A program made the position numbers and the translations under genes. This document shows, piece after piece, positions 25,466 to 37,150 of a DNA stretch of 64,000 bases. The notes beneath the pieces are model-generated. The model was not told the origin of the DNA and did not search any database. It worked only from the letters and a program-made list of their open reading frames with translations. Numbering within the stretch: the first letter of the stretch is position 1; every line of letters begins with the position of its first letter. Origin of the DNA: Aristolochia californica (taxonomy: Eukaryota; Streptophyta; Magnoliopsida; Piperales; Aristolochiaceae); NCBI GenBank assembly GCA_029961685.1, contig JARWKL010000004.1, positions 21,271,610 through 21,335,609 of the forward strand, in the 5' to 3' direction.

Positions 25466-26060
25466 GGATATGCATGCTTGAAACATGTTTAATATGGAAA
25501 TGACCTATTTATCCAAATCATTTAAAGTGAATAATATTAAATTCCCAGGTGAATTTACGGTGGGATATTTAACCGAGTCAAACAAGACATTATTTTGCCC
25601 ATGTACAAAAAGCTGAAATAAATATCATAGAGGATTGTAAAGTGATTTATCATACATAACGGACTATATTTTTTGTAAGGAATGACTTATGGATTGAGAT
25701 TCAACACTCAGTTAAAATTCCGCCACCTCCCCCTTTTCTGACGATTGTTGAACCTAATATATAAAAACTAAAAAGAGTTTACAATCTCTAAAAATTACAG
25801 ACACTTTTTGGAATTATCGCTCTCTACATTTTTGCATTGTGTATTTCCGTTTGAGATGTATACTTTTTTCTTAATTTAAAACTTGAGTTTTCACTTTCCC
25901 TTCATCTCGTAAAAAAAAAAAAGAGATTAAAGGAAAATAGATCACAACAAAATGACAATTTTAGAGTTTATGTATGGAAAGAATTTAAAGCAATAAAAAA
26001 TTTAAGTAAATAAAATTTATTCACACACCACAAACGAACCCAAATTTTTTTTCAAAAAAT
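25466..26060 (+). repeat. Truncated monomer m40 (595 bp)
   Basis: The tail is missing: CACAAACGAACCCAAATTTT runs into TTTTCAAAAAATGG at about 26035-26060. About 80 bp, including the GTTCAACCC motif, are lost. The next unit is the reference monomer. Confidence 0.8.
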
Positions 26061-26218
26061 GGATATGCATGCTTGAAACATGCTAAAGATGCAAATGACC
26101 TATGGATCCAAACCATTAAACGAGAATAACATTAAATTCCAAAGTCAACGTGCGGTGGGATATTTCCTCGAGTCAAACAAGCCATTATTTTGCCCATTTA
26201 AAAAAAGCTGAGCTAAAA

Positions 26219-26230
26219 ATCATAGATGAT
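26219..26230. other. Conserved 12-bp dyad in the reference monomer
   Basis: ATCAT-AG-ATGAT is a perfect inverted repeat with a 2-bp centre. It recurs in most units, usually inside AACGATCATAGATGATTGT. It could be a protein-binding site or a small cruciform, but nothing links it to a known factor. It does not match the CENP-B box as I know it. Confidence 0.5.
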
Positions 26231-26291
26231 TGTAAAGTGATTTATCATGCGTAACTGGCTATATTTTTGTAAGGAATGACTTATGGATTGG

Positions 26292-26303
26292 GAGTCAACA
26301 CTC
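26292..26303. other. Conserved GAGT-CAAC-ACTC dyad in the reference monomer
   Basis: A 4-bp stem with a 4-base loop, within GGGAGTCAACACTCAGTT. It is kept in most monomers just upstream of the C-rich tract. The stem is too short to be convincing as a structure, and function is unknown. Confidence 0.35.
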
Positions 26304-26312
26304 AGTTAAAAA

Positions 26313-26334
26313 TCCCCAGCCTCCCCCTTTTCCC
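26313..26334 (-). other. C-rich pyrimidine tract (G-rich on minus strand), reference monomer
   Basis: The tract holds C-runs of 4, 5 and 3 with a short interruption. The usual version in other units is CCCCCGCCTCCCCC followed by TTTTCCC. It is the only C/G-rich island in an AT-rich unit and recurs about once per monomer, apart from units where it is deleted. On the minus strand the runs GGG, GGGGG, GG and GGGGG could support a two-layer G-quadruplex, and the C strand could form an i-motif. This is inferred from run spacing only. Confidence 0.45.
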
Positions 26335-26352
26335 GACGATTGCAGAACCTGA

Positions 26353-26360
26353 TATATAAA
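26353..26360 (+). promoter_or_regulatory. TATA-like motif in the reference monomer
   Basis: GATATATAAAACT here, GATATATAAAAACTA in most units, resembles a Pol II TATA box and sits just after the C-rich tract. It is widely conserved, though a sub-family has GATATAAAAAAACTA. In AT-rich DNA such a match is expected by chance, and no transcript is known, so it is only a possible satellite promoter. Confidence 0.25.
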
Positions 26361-26429
26361 ACTAAAAAGTGTTTACAATCCCAAAAAATTACCGACACTT
26401 TTTGGAATTATCTTTCTCAACGTTTGTGC

Positions 26430-26600
26430 ATTGTGCATTTCCATTTTAGATATATACTTTTTTCTTAAATCAAAACTTGAGTTTTCACTTTGCCTTCATC
26501 TCGTAAACAAAAAAAGACATAAAAGGCAAATAGATCGCAACAAAATGAAAATTTTAGAGTTTATGTATGGAAATAATTGAAAGCAATAACAAATGTAAGT
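26430..26600 (+). promoter_or_regulatory. Splice-site-like pair (acceptor TTTTAG, donor GTAAGT) in reference monomer
   Basis: GTGCATTTCCATTTTAG ending at 26449 looks like a pyrimidine-rich 3' splice site. GTAAGT at 26595 is a textbook 5' splice donor core. They would bracket a 145-bp exon-like segment. Both motifs recur in many monomers and are lost in others (for example, the acceptor is altered near 19350 and the donor near 40573). No open frame persists through the segment across units. If satellite transcripts exist they could be spliced; chance is equally likely. Confidence 0.2.
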
Positions 26601-28074
26601 AAAGAAAATTTATTCACTCACCACAAATGAACACAAAAGTTTTCTTATCCAGTTTTGGAAATTCCACTATTTCAACCCTAATAGCTCGAAATTTTATAAG
26701 AAAGAGATTTTTCTATACATGTTTTAAAAAATGGATATGCAAGGTTGAAACATGTTAAAGATGCAAATGATCTATGGATCCAAACCTTTTAAAGAGAATA
26801 ATATTAAATTCCCAAGTGACCGTGCGGTGGGATACTTACCCGAGTCAAACAAGCCATTATTTTGCCTATTTACCAAAGCTGACCTAACGATTATAGATGA
26901 TTTTAAAGTGATTTATCATGCGTAACGAGCTTTATTTTGGTATGGAATGACTTGTGGATTGGGAGTCAACACTCAATTAAAAATCCCTCGCCTTCCCCTT
27001 TTCCCCACCATTGCAGAACCTAATATTAAAAAACTAAAAAGAGTTTACAATCCGTAAAAATTATTGAGACTTTTTAGAATTATCTCTCTCTACATTTTTG
27101 CATTTGGCATTTCCATTTTAGATATACCTTTTTCTTAAATAAAAACTTGAGCTTTCACTTTCCCTTCATCTCGTAAAAAAAAAAAGAGAAAAGGCAAATA
27201 GATCACAACAAAATGAAAATTTTAGAGTTTATGTATGGAAAGAATTTAAAGCAATAACAAATGTAAGTAAAGAAAATTTATTCACACACCACAAATGAAC
27301 AAAAAAATTTCGTTATCCAAGTTTGGGAAATTCCACTAGTTCAACCCTAATAGCTCGGAATTTTATAAGAAATATATTTTTCTACACATGTTTTAAAAAA
27401 TGGATATGAATGCTTGAAACATGTTAAACATGCCAATGATCTATGCATCCATACCTTTTGAATAGAATAAAATTAAATTCCGAAATGAACGTGCGGAGGG
27501 ATATTTACCCGAGTCAAACAAGCCATTATTTTTCCCATTTACAAAAAGTTGACCGAACGATCTAGATGATTGTAAGTGATTTATCAAGCGTAACGAGCTA
27601 TACTTTTGTAAGGAATGACTTATGGATTGGGAGTCAAGACTCAGTTTAAAATCCCCTGCGTCCACCTTTTCCCGATGATTACAGAACCTGATATTTAAAA
27701 ACTAAAAAGAGTTTACAATCCCTAAAACTTACTGACACTTTCTGGAATTATCTCTCTCTACATTTGTGCATTGTACATTTTCATTTTTGATGTATACTTT
27801 TTTCTTAAATCAAAACTAGAGTTTTCTCTTTCCCTTCGACTCGTAAAGAAAAAAATATATAAAAGGCAAATAGATCACAACAAAATGAAAATTTTAGAGT
27901 TTATGTATGGAAAGAATTTAAAGCGATAACAAATGTAAGTAAAAAAAATTTATTCACACACCAAAAATGAACAATAAAGTTTTTTGTTATCCAAGTTTGG
28001 GAAAATTCCACTTGTTCGACCCTAATAGCTCGGAATTTTATAAGAAATAGATTTTTCTACACGTTTTAAAAAAT

Positions 28075-31000
28075 GGATATACATGCTTTAAACAAGTTAA
28101 AGATGGGAATGACCTATGGATCCAAACCTTTTAAAGAGAATAACATTAAATTCCCAAGAGAACATGCGATGGGATATTTACCCTAGTGAAACAAGCCACT
28201 ATTTTGCCCATTTATAAAAATCTAACCAAATGATCATAGATGATTGTAAAGTGATTTATCATGCGTAACGGGCTATATTTTTGTAAGGAATGAATTATGG
28301 ATTGGGACTCAACACTCAGTTAAAAATCTCACGCCTCCCTCTTTTACCGACAATTGCAGAACCTGATATAAAAAAACTAAAAAGAGTTTACAATCCCTAA
28401 AAATTTCAAACACTTTTTGGAATTATCTCTTTCAACATTTGCGCATTGTGCATTTCCAATTTAGATGTATACTTTTTTCTTAAATTAAAACATGAGCTTT
28501 CACTTTCCCTTCATCTCGTAAACAAAAAAAGAGATAAAAGCCAAATAAATCACAAAAAAATGTAAATTTAAGAGTTTATGTATGGAAATAATTTAAGGCA
28601 ATAAAAAATGTAAGTAAATAAAATTTATTCACACACCACAAATGAACACAAGATTTTTGTGAACAAAGCTTGGGAAATTCCATTAGTTCAACCCTAAAAG
28701 CTCAGAATTTTTTAAGAAAGAGATTTCTCTAGATATGTTTTAAAAAATGGATATGCATGTTTGAAACATGTTAAAGATGCAAATGACCTATGGATCCAAA
28801 CTTTTAAAGAGAATAACATTAAATTCCCAGAGTGAAGGTGCGGTGGGATATTTACCCGAGTCAGGCAAGCCATTATTTTGCCCATTTACGAAAAGCAGAC
28901 CTAACGATCATAGATGATTGTCAAGTGATTTATCATGCGTACCGAGCTATATTTTTGTAAGAAATGAGTTACGGATTGGGCGTCAACACTCTGTTAAAAA
29001 TCCCACGACTCCCCCTTTTTCCGACGATTGCAAAACCTGATATATAAAAACTAAAAATAGTTTACAATCCCTAAAAATTACAGACACGTTTTGGTATTAT
29101 CTCACTCTACATTTGGGCATTGTGCATTTCCATTTTAGATGTACAATTTTTTCTTTAATCAAAACTTGAGTTTTCACTTTCCCTTTATCTTGTAAAAAAA
29201 TAAAGAGATAAAAGGCAAATAGATCACAACAAAATGAAAATTTTAGAGTTTATGATTGGAAAGAATTTAAAGCAATAAAAAATCTAAGAAAAAAAGAATT
29301 ATTCACACACCAAAAATGAACACAAAAGTTTTGTTATCCAAGTTTGGGAAATTCCATTTGGTCAACCATTATAGCTCGGAATTTTATAAGAAAGAGATTT
29401 TTCTACACATGTTTTTAAAAATGGCTATACATGCCTGAAACATGTTAAAGATGCCATTGACCTACGGAACCAAACCTTTTGAAGATAATAACATTAAATT
29501 CCCAAGTGAACGTGTGGTAGGATATTTACCCAAGCCAAACAAGCCATTATTTTGCCCATTTACTAATAGCTGACCTAACGATCATAGATGATTGTAAATT
29601 ATTTTATCATGTGTAACGGGCAATATTTTTGTAACGAATGATTTATGGATTGGCAGTCAAAACTCAGATAAAAATCCTCCACCTGCCCCTTTCCCTGACA
29701 AATGCAGAACTTGATAAATAAAAATCAAAAAGAGTTTACAATCGCTAAAAATTACAGACACTTTATGGAATTATCTCTCTACATTTGTGCATTGAGCATT
29801 TCAATTTTAGATGTATACTTTTTTCTTAAATATAAAATTGAATTTTCACTTTCCCTTCATCTCGTAAACAAAAAAAGAGATAAATGGGAAATAGATCACA
29901 ACAAAATGAAAATTTTAGAGTTTATGTATGGAAAGAATTTAAAGCAATAACAAATGTAAGTAAAAAAAATTTATTCACACACCATAAATGAACACAAAAG
30001 TTTTGTTAACCAAGTTTGGGAAATTTCACTAGTTCAACCTTAATAGCTCGGAATTTTATCAGAAAGAGATTTTCTACACGTTTTTAAAAATGGATATGCA
30101 TGCTTGAAACACGTTAAAGATTCAAATGACCTATGGATCTAAACCTTTTAAAGATAATAACATTAAATTCCCAAGTGAACGTTCGGTGGGATATTTCCCC
30201 GAGTCAAACAAGCCATTATTTTACCCATTTAAAAAAAGTTCACCTAACGATTATAGATGATTTTAAAGTGATTTATCATGCGTAACAGTCTATATTTTTG
30301 TAAGGAATGACTTACGAATTGGGAGTCAACACTCAGTTAAAAATCCCCCTCGTTGCCCTTTTCCCGACGATTGCAAAACCTAATATATAAAAACTAAAAA
30401 TAAGTTTACAATCCCTAAAAATTATAGACACTTTTTGGAATTATCTCTCTCTATATTTGTGCATTATGCATTTCCATTTTTGATGTATCCTTTTTCTTAA
30501 ATCAAAACTTGCATTTTCACTTTCCCTTCATCTTGTAAACAAAAAAAGAGATTAAAGGCAAATAGATCACAACAAAATGAAAATTTTAGAGTTTATGTAT
30601 GGAAATAATTTAAATTAATAACAAATGTTAGTAAAGAAAATTTTTCACACACCACAAATGAACACAAAAGTTTTGTTAACCAAGTTTGGGAAATTCCACT
30701 AGTTCAACCCTAATAGCTCGGAATTTTATAAGAAAGAGATTTTTCTACACATGTTTTTAAAAATGGATATGCATGCTTGAAACATGTTAAAGATGCAAAT
30801 GGCCTATGGATCCAAACTGTTTAAAGAGAATAACATTAAATTCTCAAGTGATCGTGTGGTGGATATTTACCCGAGTGAAACAAGCCATTATTTTGCCCAT
30901 TTACAAAAATCTGACCTAACGATCATAGATGATTGTAAAAGTGATTTATCATGTGTAACGGGCTATATTTTTGTAAGGAATGACTCATGGATTGGGAGTC

Positions 31001-31439
31001 AACGCTAAGTTAAAAATCCCCCGCCTCCCCCTTTTTTCGACAATTGCAGAACCTGATATATAAAAACAGAAAAAAGTTTACAATCCCTTAAATTTACAAA
31101 TACTTTTTGGAATTATCTCTCTCTACATTTGTGCATTGTGCATTTCCGTTTTAGATGTATACTTTTTTCTTAAATCAAAACTATAGTTTTCACTTTCCCT
31201 TCATCTCTTAAACAAAAAAAGAGATAAAAGGCAAATAGATCACAACAAAATGAAAATTTTAGAGTTTATGTATGGAATGAATTTAACACAATAAAAAAAA
31301 TTAGAAAAGAACATATATTCCCACGCCACAAATGCACACAAATGTTTTGTTATCCAAGTTTTGGAAAATTCCACTCGTTCAAAACTAAAAGCATTGAATT
31401 TTATAAGAAAGAAATTTTTCTACACATGTTTTAAAAAAT
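28075..31439 (+). repeat. Five-monomer higher-order repeat, copy 1 (m44-m48)
   Basis: Pairs with m49-m53. Matching heads are 28749/32115 and 30092/33463, a spacing of 3366-3371 bp. Shared variants: GGGCGTCAACACT with CCCACGACTCCCC-like text in m45 and m50, AATAGC before TGACC/AGTCC and GGCTATAC/GGCAATGC heads in m46 and m51, and AACAGTCTATATTTTTG with TTTTTAAAAATGG in m47 and m52. Divergence is clearly greater than in the 2.6-kb repeat, so it is older. The boundaries are approximate. Confidence 0.6.
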
Positions 31440-34400
31440 GGATAGGCATGCTTGAAACATATTAAAGATGCAAATGACCAATGGATCCAAACCTTTTAAT
31501 GAGAATAACATTAAATCCCCAAGTGAATGTGCGGTGGGATATTTACCCGAGTCAAACAAGCCATTATTTTGCTCATTTACAAAAAGCTGACCTAACTATC
31601 GTAGATGATTGTAAAGTGATTTATCATGCGTAACGGGCAATATTTTTGTAAGGAATGACTTATGGATAGGGAGTAAACACTCAGTTAAAAATCCCTAGCC
31701 TCCCCCATTTCCCGACGATTGCAGAATCTGATATATTAAAACTAAAAAGAGTTTACAATCCCTAAACATTATAGACACTTTTTGGAATTATCTCTCTCTA
31801 CATTTCTGCATTATGCATTTCCGTTTTAGATGTGTACCTTTTTCTTAAATCCAAACTTGAGTTTTCACTTTCCCTTCAACTCGTAAATAAAACAAGAGAT
31901 AAAAGGCAAAAAAGATCGCAACGAAATGAAAATTTTAGAGTTTAATAATGGAAATAATTTAAAGCAATAAAAAATGTACGTCAATAAAATTTATTCACAC
32001 ACCACAAATGAACACAAAAGTTTTGTTATCCAAGCTTGGGAAATTCCACTAATTCAACCCTAATAGCTCGGAATTTTTTAAGAAAGAGATTTTTCTACAT
32101 ATGTTTTAAAAAATGGATATGCATGTTTGAAACATGCTATAGATGCAAATGACCTATGGATCCAAACCTTTTAAAGAGAATAACATTAAATTCCCAAGTG
32201 AAAGTGCGGTGGGATATTTACTGGTGTCAAACAAGCCACTATTTTGCCCATTTACAAAAAACTTACCTAACGATCATAGATGATTGTAGAGTGACTTATC
32301 ATGCGTAACGGACTATATTTTTGTAAGGAATGACTGATGGATTGGGCGTCAACACTTAGTTAAAAATTCCCCGACTCCCCATTTTCCCAACGATTGCAAA
32401 ACCTGATATATAATAACTAAAAATATTTTACAATCCCTAAACATTACAGACACTTTCTGGATTTATCTCTCTCTACATTTGTGCATTGTGCATTTCCATT
32501 TTATATGTATATTTTTTTCTTAAATCAAAACTTGAGTTTTCACTTTCCCTTCATCTCGTAAACAAAAAAAGAGATAAAAGGGAAATAGATCACAACAATA
32601 TGAAAATTTTAGAGTTTGTGTATGGAAAGAATTTAAGGAAATAACAAATGTAAGTAAAAAAAATTTATTTACACACCACAAATGAACAGAAAAGTTTTGT
32701 TATCCAAGTTTGGAAAATTCCACTTGTTCAACCCTTGTAGCTCGAAATTTTTTAAGAAAGTGATTTTGCTTGACAAGTTTTAAAAAATGGCAATGCATGC
32801 TTGAAACAAGTTAAAGATGCAAATGAGCTATTGATCCAAACCTTTTAAAGGTAATAACATTAAATTTCCAAGTGAACGTGCAATGGGATATTTACCCAAG
32901 TCAAACAAGCCATTATTATGCCCATTTACAAATAGCAGTCCCAACGATCATAGATGATTGTAAAGTGATTTATCATGTGTAACCGGCTATATTTTTGTAA
33001 GGAATGATTTATGGATTGGGAGTAAACACTACGTTAAAAATCCCCCGTCTCCCCATTTTCCCGATGATTGCAAAACTTGATATATAAAAATTAAAAATAG
33101 TTTACAATCCCTAAAAATTACAGACACTTTTTTCAATCATCTCTCTCTAAATTTGACCATTGTGCATTTAAATTTTAGATGTATACTTTTTTCCTAAATC
33201 AAAACTGGAGTTTTTACTTTCCCTTCACATCGTAAACAAAAAAAGAGATAAACGGCAAATAGATTACAACAAAATGAAAATTTTAGAGTTGATGTAAGGA
33301 AAAAATTTAATGTGATAACAAATGTAAGTAAATTAAATTTATTCACACACCACAAATGAACACAAAAGGTTTGTTATCCAAGTTTGGGAAATTCCACTAG
33401 TTACAGCCTAATAGCTCGGAATTTTATAAGAAAAAGATTTTTCTACACAAGTTTTTAAAAATGGATAAGCATGCTTGAAACATCTTAAAGATGCAAATGA
33501 CCTATGGATCCAAACCTTTTAAAGATAATAACATTAAATTCCTAAGTGAACATTTGGTGGGATATTTACTCGAGTCAAACAAGCCATTATTTTGCCTATT
33601 GACAAAAAGCTTACCTAACGATCATAGATGATAGTAAAATTATTTAACATACGTGACAGTCTATATTTTTGTAAGGAATGACTTATGGATTGGGAGTCAA
33701 CAGTCAGTTAAAAATCCCCCGCCTCCCCCTTTTCGCGACGAATGCAGAACCTGATATATAAAAGCTAAAAAGATTTTACAATCCCTAAAAATTATAAGCA
33801 CTTTTTGGAATTATCTCTCTCCACATTTGTGCATTGTGCTTTTCCATTTTAGATATATACTTTTTTATTAAATCAAAACTTGTCTTTTTACTTTTCCTTC
33901 ATCTCGTAAACATAAAAAGAGATAAAAGGCTAATAGACCACAAAAAAATGAAAATATTAGAGTTTATGTATGGAAATAATTTAAAGAAATAGCAAATTTA
34001 AATAAAGAAAATTTATTTACACACGACAAATGAACACAAAAGTTTTGTTATCATGTTTCGGAAAATTCTACTAGTTTAACCATATTTGCTCGTAATTTTA
34101 TAAGAAAGAGATTTTTCTGCACATGTTTTAAAAAATGGATATGCATGTTTGAATCTTGTTAAAGATGCAAATGACCTATGGATCCAAACCCTTTAAAGAG
34201 AATAACATTAAATTCCCATGTAAATGTGCAGTGGTATATTTACCCGTGTCAAATAAGCCATTATTTTGCCCATTTACAAAAAGCAAACCTAATGATCATA
34301 GATGATTGTAAAGTGATTTAACATGTATAATGGGCTATATTTTTTTAAGGAATGAGTTATCGATTGGGAGTCAACACTCAATTAAAAATCCCCCACCTCA

Positions 34401-34808
34401 CCCTTTTCCCGACGATTGCAGAACCTGATATATATAAACTAAAAGGAGTTTACAATCCCTAAAAATCATAGAATTTTTTTTGAATTATCTCTCTCTATAT
34501 TTGTGCATTGTGCATTTCCATTTTAGATGTTTACATTTTTCATAAATCAAAACTTGAGTTCTCACTTTCCCTTCATCTCGTAAACAAAAACATAGAAAAA
34601 AGGGCAAATACATCACAACAAAATGAAATTTTTTGAGTTTATGTATGGAAAGAATTTAAAGCAAGAAAAAATTTAAGTAAATAAAATTTATTCACACACC
34701 ACAAATGAATACAAAAGTTTTGTTATCCAAGTTTGGGAAAATTCCACTAGTTCAACCCTTGCTTGGAAGTTTATAAGAAAGAGATTTTTCTACACATGCT
34801 TTAAAACT
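31440..34808 (+). repeat. Five-monomer higher-order repeat, copy 2 (m49-m53)
   Basis: Mate of 28075-31439; see there for the shared variants. The head of m49 instead resembles m36 and m37 (TTTTAATGAGAATAAC, AAATCCCCAAGTGAATGTG, GCTCATTTAC), so this copy is itself a mosaic with material related to 22.98-23.8 kb. Confidence 0.55.
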
Positions 34809-37150
34809 GGATATGCAAGCTTGAAACATGTTAAAGAGGCAAATGACCTATGGATCCAAACATTTTAAAGTGAATAACAATAAATTCCCAAGTGAACGGG
34901 CGGTGAGATATATACCCGAATCGTTTACGCCATCATTTTACCCATATACAAAAAGCTGACCTAACGATCATAGATGATTGTAAAGTGATTTATCACGTGT
35001 AACGGGCTATATTTTTGTAGGGAAAGACTTTTGGATTGGGAGTCAACACTCAGTTAAAATTACAGACACTTTTTGGAATTATCTCACTCTACATTTGTGC
35101 AAAGCGTATTTCCATTTTAGATGTATACTTTTTTCTTAAATCAAAACTTGAGTTTTCACTTTCCCTTCATCTCGTTAACAAAAAAAGAGATTAAAGGCAA
35201 ATAGATCACAAAAAAATAAAATTTTTACAGTATAACTTTAAGTAAAGAAAATTTATTCACACACCACAAATGAACACAAAAGTTTTGTTATCCAGGTTTG
35301 GGAAAATTCCACTAGTTCAACCCTAATATCTCGGAATGTTATAAGAAATAGATTTTTCTATACATGTCTTAAAAAATGGAGATGTATGCTTGAAAAATGT
35401 CAAAGATGCAAATGACCTATGTATCCAAACCTTTTAAAGAGAATAACATTAAATTCCCAAGTGAACGTGCGGTGGGATATTTACTTGAGTCAAATAAGCC
35501 ATTAATTTGCCCATTTACTAAAAGCTGACCTAACGATCATAGATGATTGTAAAGTGATTTATCATCCATAATGGGCAATACTTTTTAAAGGAATGACTTA
35601 TGGATTGGGAGTCAACACTCAGCTAAAAAGTGCCCCCCTCCCCTTTTCCCGACGATTGCTAAACCTGATATATAAAAACTAAAAAGAGTTTACAATCCTT
35701 AAAAATTACAGAAACTTTTTGGAATTATCTCCCTCTACATTCGCGCATTGTGCATTTCCATTTTAGATGTATATTTTTTTCTTAAATCAAAACTTGAGTT
35801 TTCATTTTCCCTTCGTCTCGTAGACTAAAAAAGAGATAAAGGCAAATAGATCACAACATAATGAAAATTTTAGAGTTTTGGTTTGGAAACAATTTAAAGA
35901 AATAACAAATGTAAGTAAAGAAAATTTATTCACACACTACATATAAACACAAAACTTTTTTTACCCAAGTTTGGGAAGATTCAACTTGTTCAATCCCAAT
36001 AGATCGAAAGTTTATAAGAAAGAGATTTTTCTACACGTGTTTTAAAAAATAGATATGCATGCTTGATACATGTTAAAGATGCAAATGACCTATGGATTCA
36101 GACCTTTTAAAGAGAATATTAATAAATGCCCAAGTGAGCGTGCGGTAGGATATTTACCCGATTCAAACAAGCCATTATTTTGCCCATTTACAAACATTTG
36201 ACCTAACGATCATAGATGATTGCAAAGTGATTTATCATGGGTAATGGGAAATTTTTTTTTTAAGGAATGAATTTTTGATTGGGAGTCAACACTCAGTTAA
36301 AAATCCCTTGCCTCCCCCTTTTCCCGACGATTGCAAAACCTAATATATAAAAACTAAAAAGAGTTTACAATCCCTAAAAATTACAGACACATATTTGAAT
36401 TATCTCTCACTAAATTTGTGCAATGTGCATTTCCATTTTAGTTGTATACTTTTTTCTTAAATCAAAACTTGAGTTTTCTCTTTCACTTCATCTCATAAAA
36501 GAAAAAAGAGATAAATGGCAAATAGATCACAACAAAATTAAAATTTTAGAGTTTATGTATGGAAATAATTTATAACAATAACAAATGTAAATAAAGAAAT
36601 TTTATTCACACACCACAAATGAACAGAAAAGTTTTGTTAACCTAGTTTGGAAAATTCCACTAGTTCAACCCTAATAGCTCGGAATTTTTAAGAAAGAGAT
36701 TTTTCAACATATGTTTTAAAAGATGGATATGCATGCTTTACACATGTTTTAGAAAATAGATATGCAAGCTTGAAACAGTTTAAAGAATCAAAAGACCTAT
36801 CGATCCAAACCTTTTCAAGAGAATAACAATAAATTCCCAAGTGAACGTGCGGTGGGATATTTACCCGAGTCAAACAAGCCATTATTTTGCCGTTTTACAA
36901 AAAACTGACCTAACGATCATAGAGGATTGTAAAGTGATTTATCATGAGTAACTGGCTATATTTTTGTAAGAAATGACTTATGGATAGGGAGTCAACACTT
37001 AGTTAAAAATCCCCCACCTCCCCCTTTTCCCGACGTTTGCAGAACCTAATAAATAAAATGTAAAAGAAATTACAATCCCTAAAAAATACAGACACTTTTT
37101 TGAATTATCTTTCTTTAAATTTTTGCATTGTTCATTTCCATTTTAGATGT
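34531..37150 (+). repeat. 2.6-kb higher-order repeat, copy 1 (four monomers)
   Basis: Begins within TTTTAGATG-TTTACATTTTTCAT and runs 2620 bp through m54-m57. Equivalent points in the next copy are 2608-2620 bp away (34809/37422, 35378/37989, 36051/38663, 36725/39333). Shared rare traits: a deletion joining CAGTTAAAA to TTACAGACAC (35061), CACGCCATCATTTTACCC-type variants near 34928, TTTTACCCAAGTTTGGGAAG near 35960, and the 33-bp mini-unit at 36725-36757. Confidence 0.92.
36725..36757 (+). repeat. 33-bp mini-unit at head of m57
   Basis: GGATATGCATGCTTTACACA... then TTTTAGAAAAT precedes a second head, AGATATGCAAGCTTGAAAC, at 36758. It joins the first ~14 bp of a monomer to its last ~18 bp, like a smaller version of the 59-bp mini-unit. 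It is duplicated at 39333-39365 with the 2.6-kb repeat. Confidence 0.8.

Larger units (their letters stand above)
26061..26732 (+). repeat. Reference monomer m41 (672 bp, near consensus)
   Basis: Chosen because it is full length and keeps every recurrent motif. In order: head box 26061-26080; BamHI site GGATCC 26104-26109; dyad ATCAT-AG-ATGAT 26219-26230; dyad GAGT-CAAC-ACTC 26292-26303; C-rich tract 26313-26334; TATATAAA 26353-26360; acceptor-like TTTTAG ending at 26449; donor-like GTAAGT 26595-26600; then a T-rich tail and the TTTTAAAAAAT junction into the next head. Its own head region has small deviations (AACCATTAAACG, AAAAATCATAG) that are not in the consensus. Confidence 0.85.
20313..30091 (+). 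repeat. Satellite block C, monomers m32-m46
   Basis: Monomer heads lie at 20313, 20985, 21657, 22329, 22981, 23631, 24301, 24791, 25466, 26061, 26733, 27402, 28075, 28749 and 29423. m35 and m36 share a deletion in the stretch that normally reads ATTTTAGAGTTTATG, and they are adjacent recent duplicates. m38 is only 490 bp because of a deletion joining AAATC to CAAAAGTTTGGG near 24709. m40 is 595 bp because its tail is missing near 26040. m41 (26061-26732) is close to the consensus and is used below as the reference unit. No gene is present. Confidence 0.95.

Noticed and set aside
26219..26230. CENP-B box
   Set aside because: Neither the ATCAT dyad nor any GC-containing stretch of the monomer matches the CENP-B box pattern as I know it.
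36688..36882. Identical-looking minus-strand open frames at 36688-36882 and 39296-39490
   Set aside because: The pair exists because of the 2.6-kb duplication. The frame is the reverse complement of a monomer junction plus the 33-bp mini-unit, and shows no sign of being coding.
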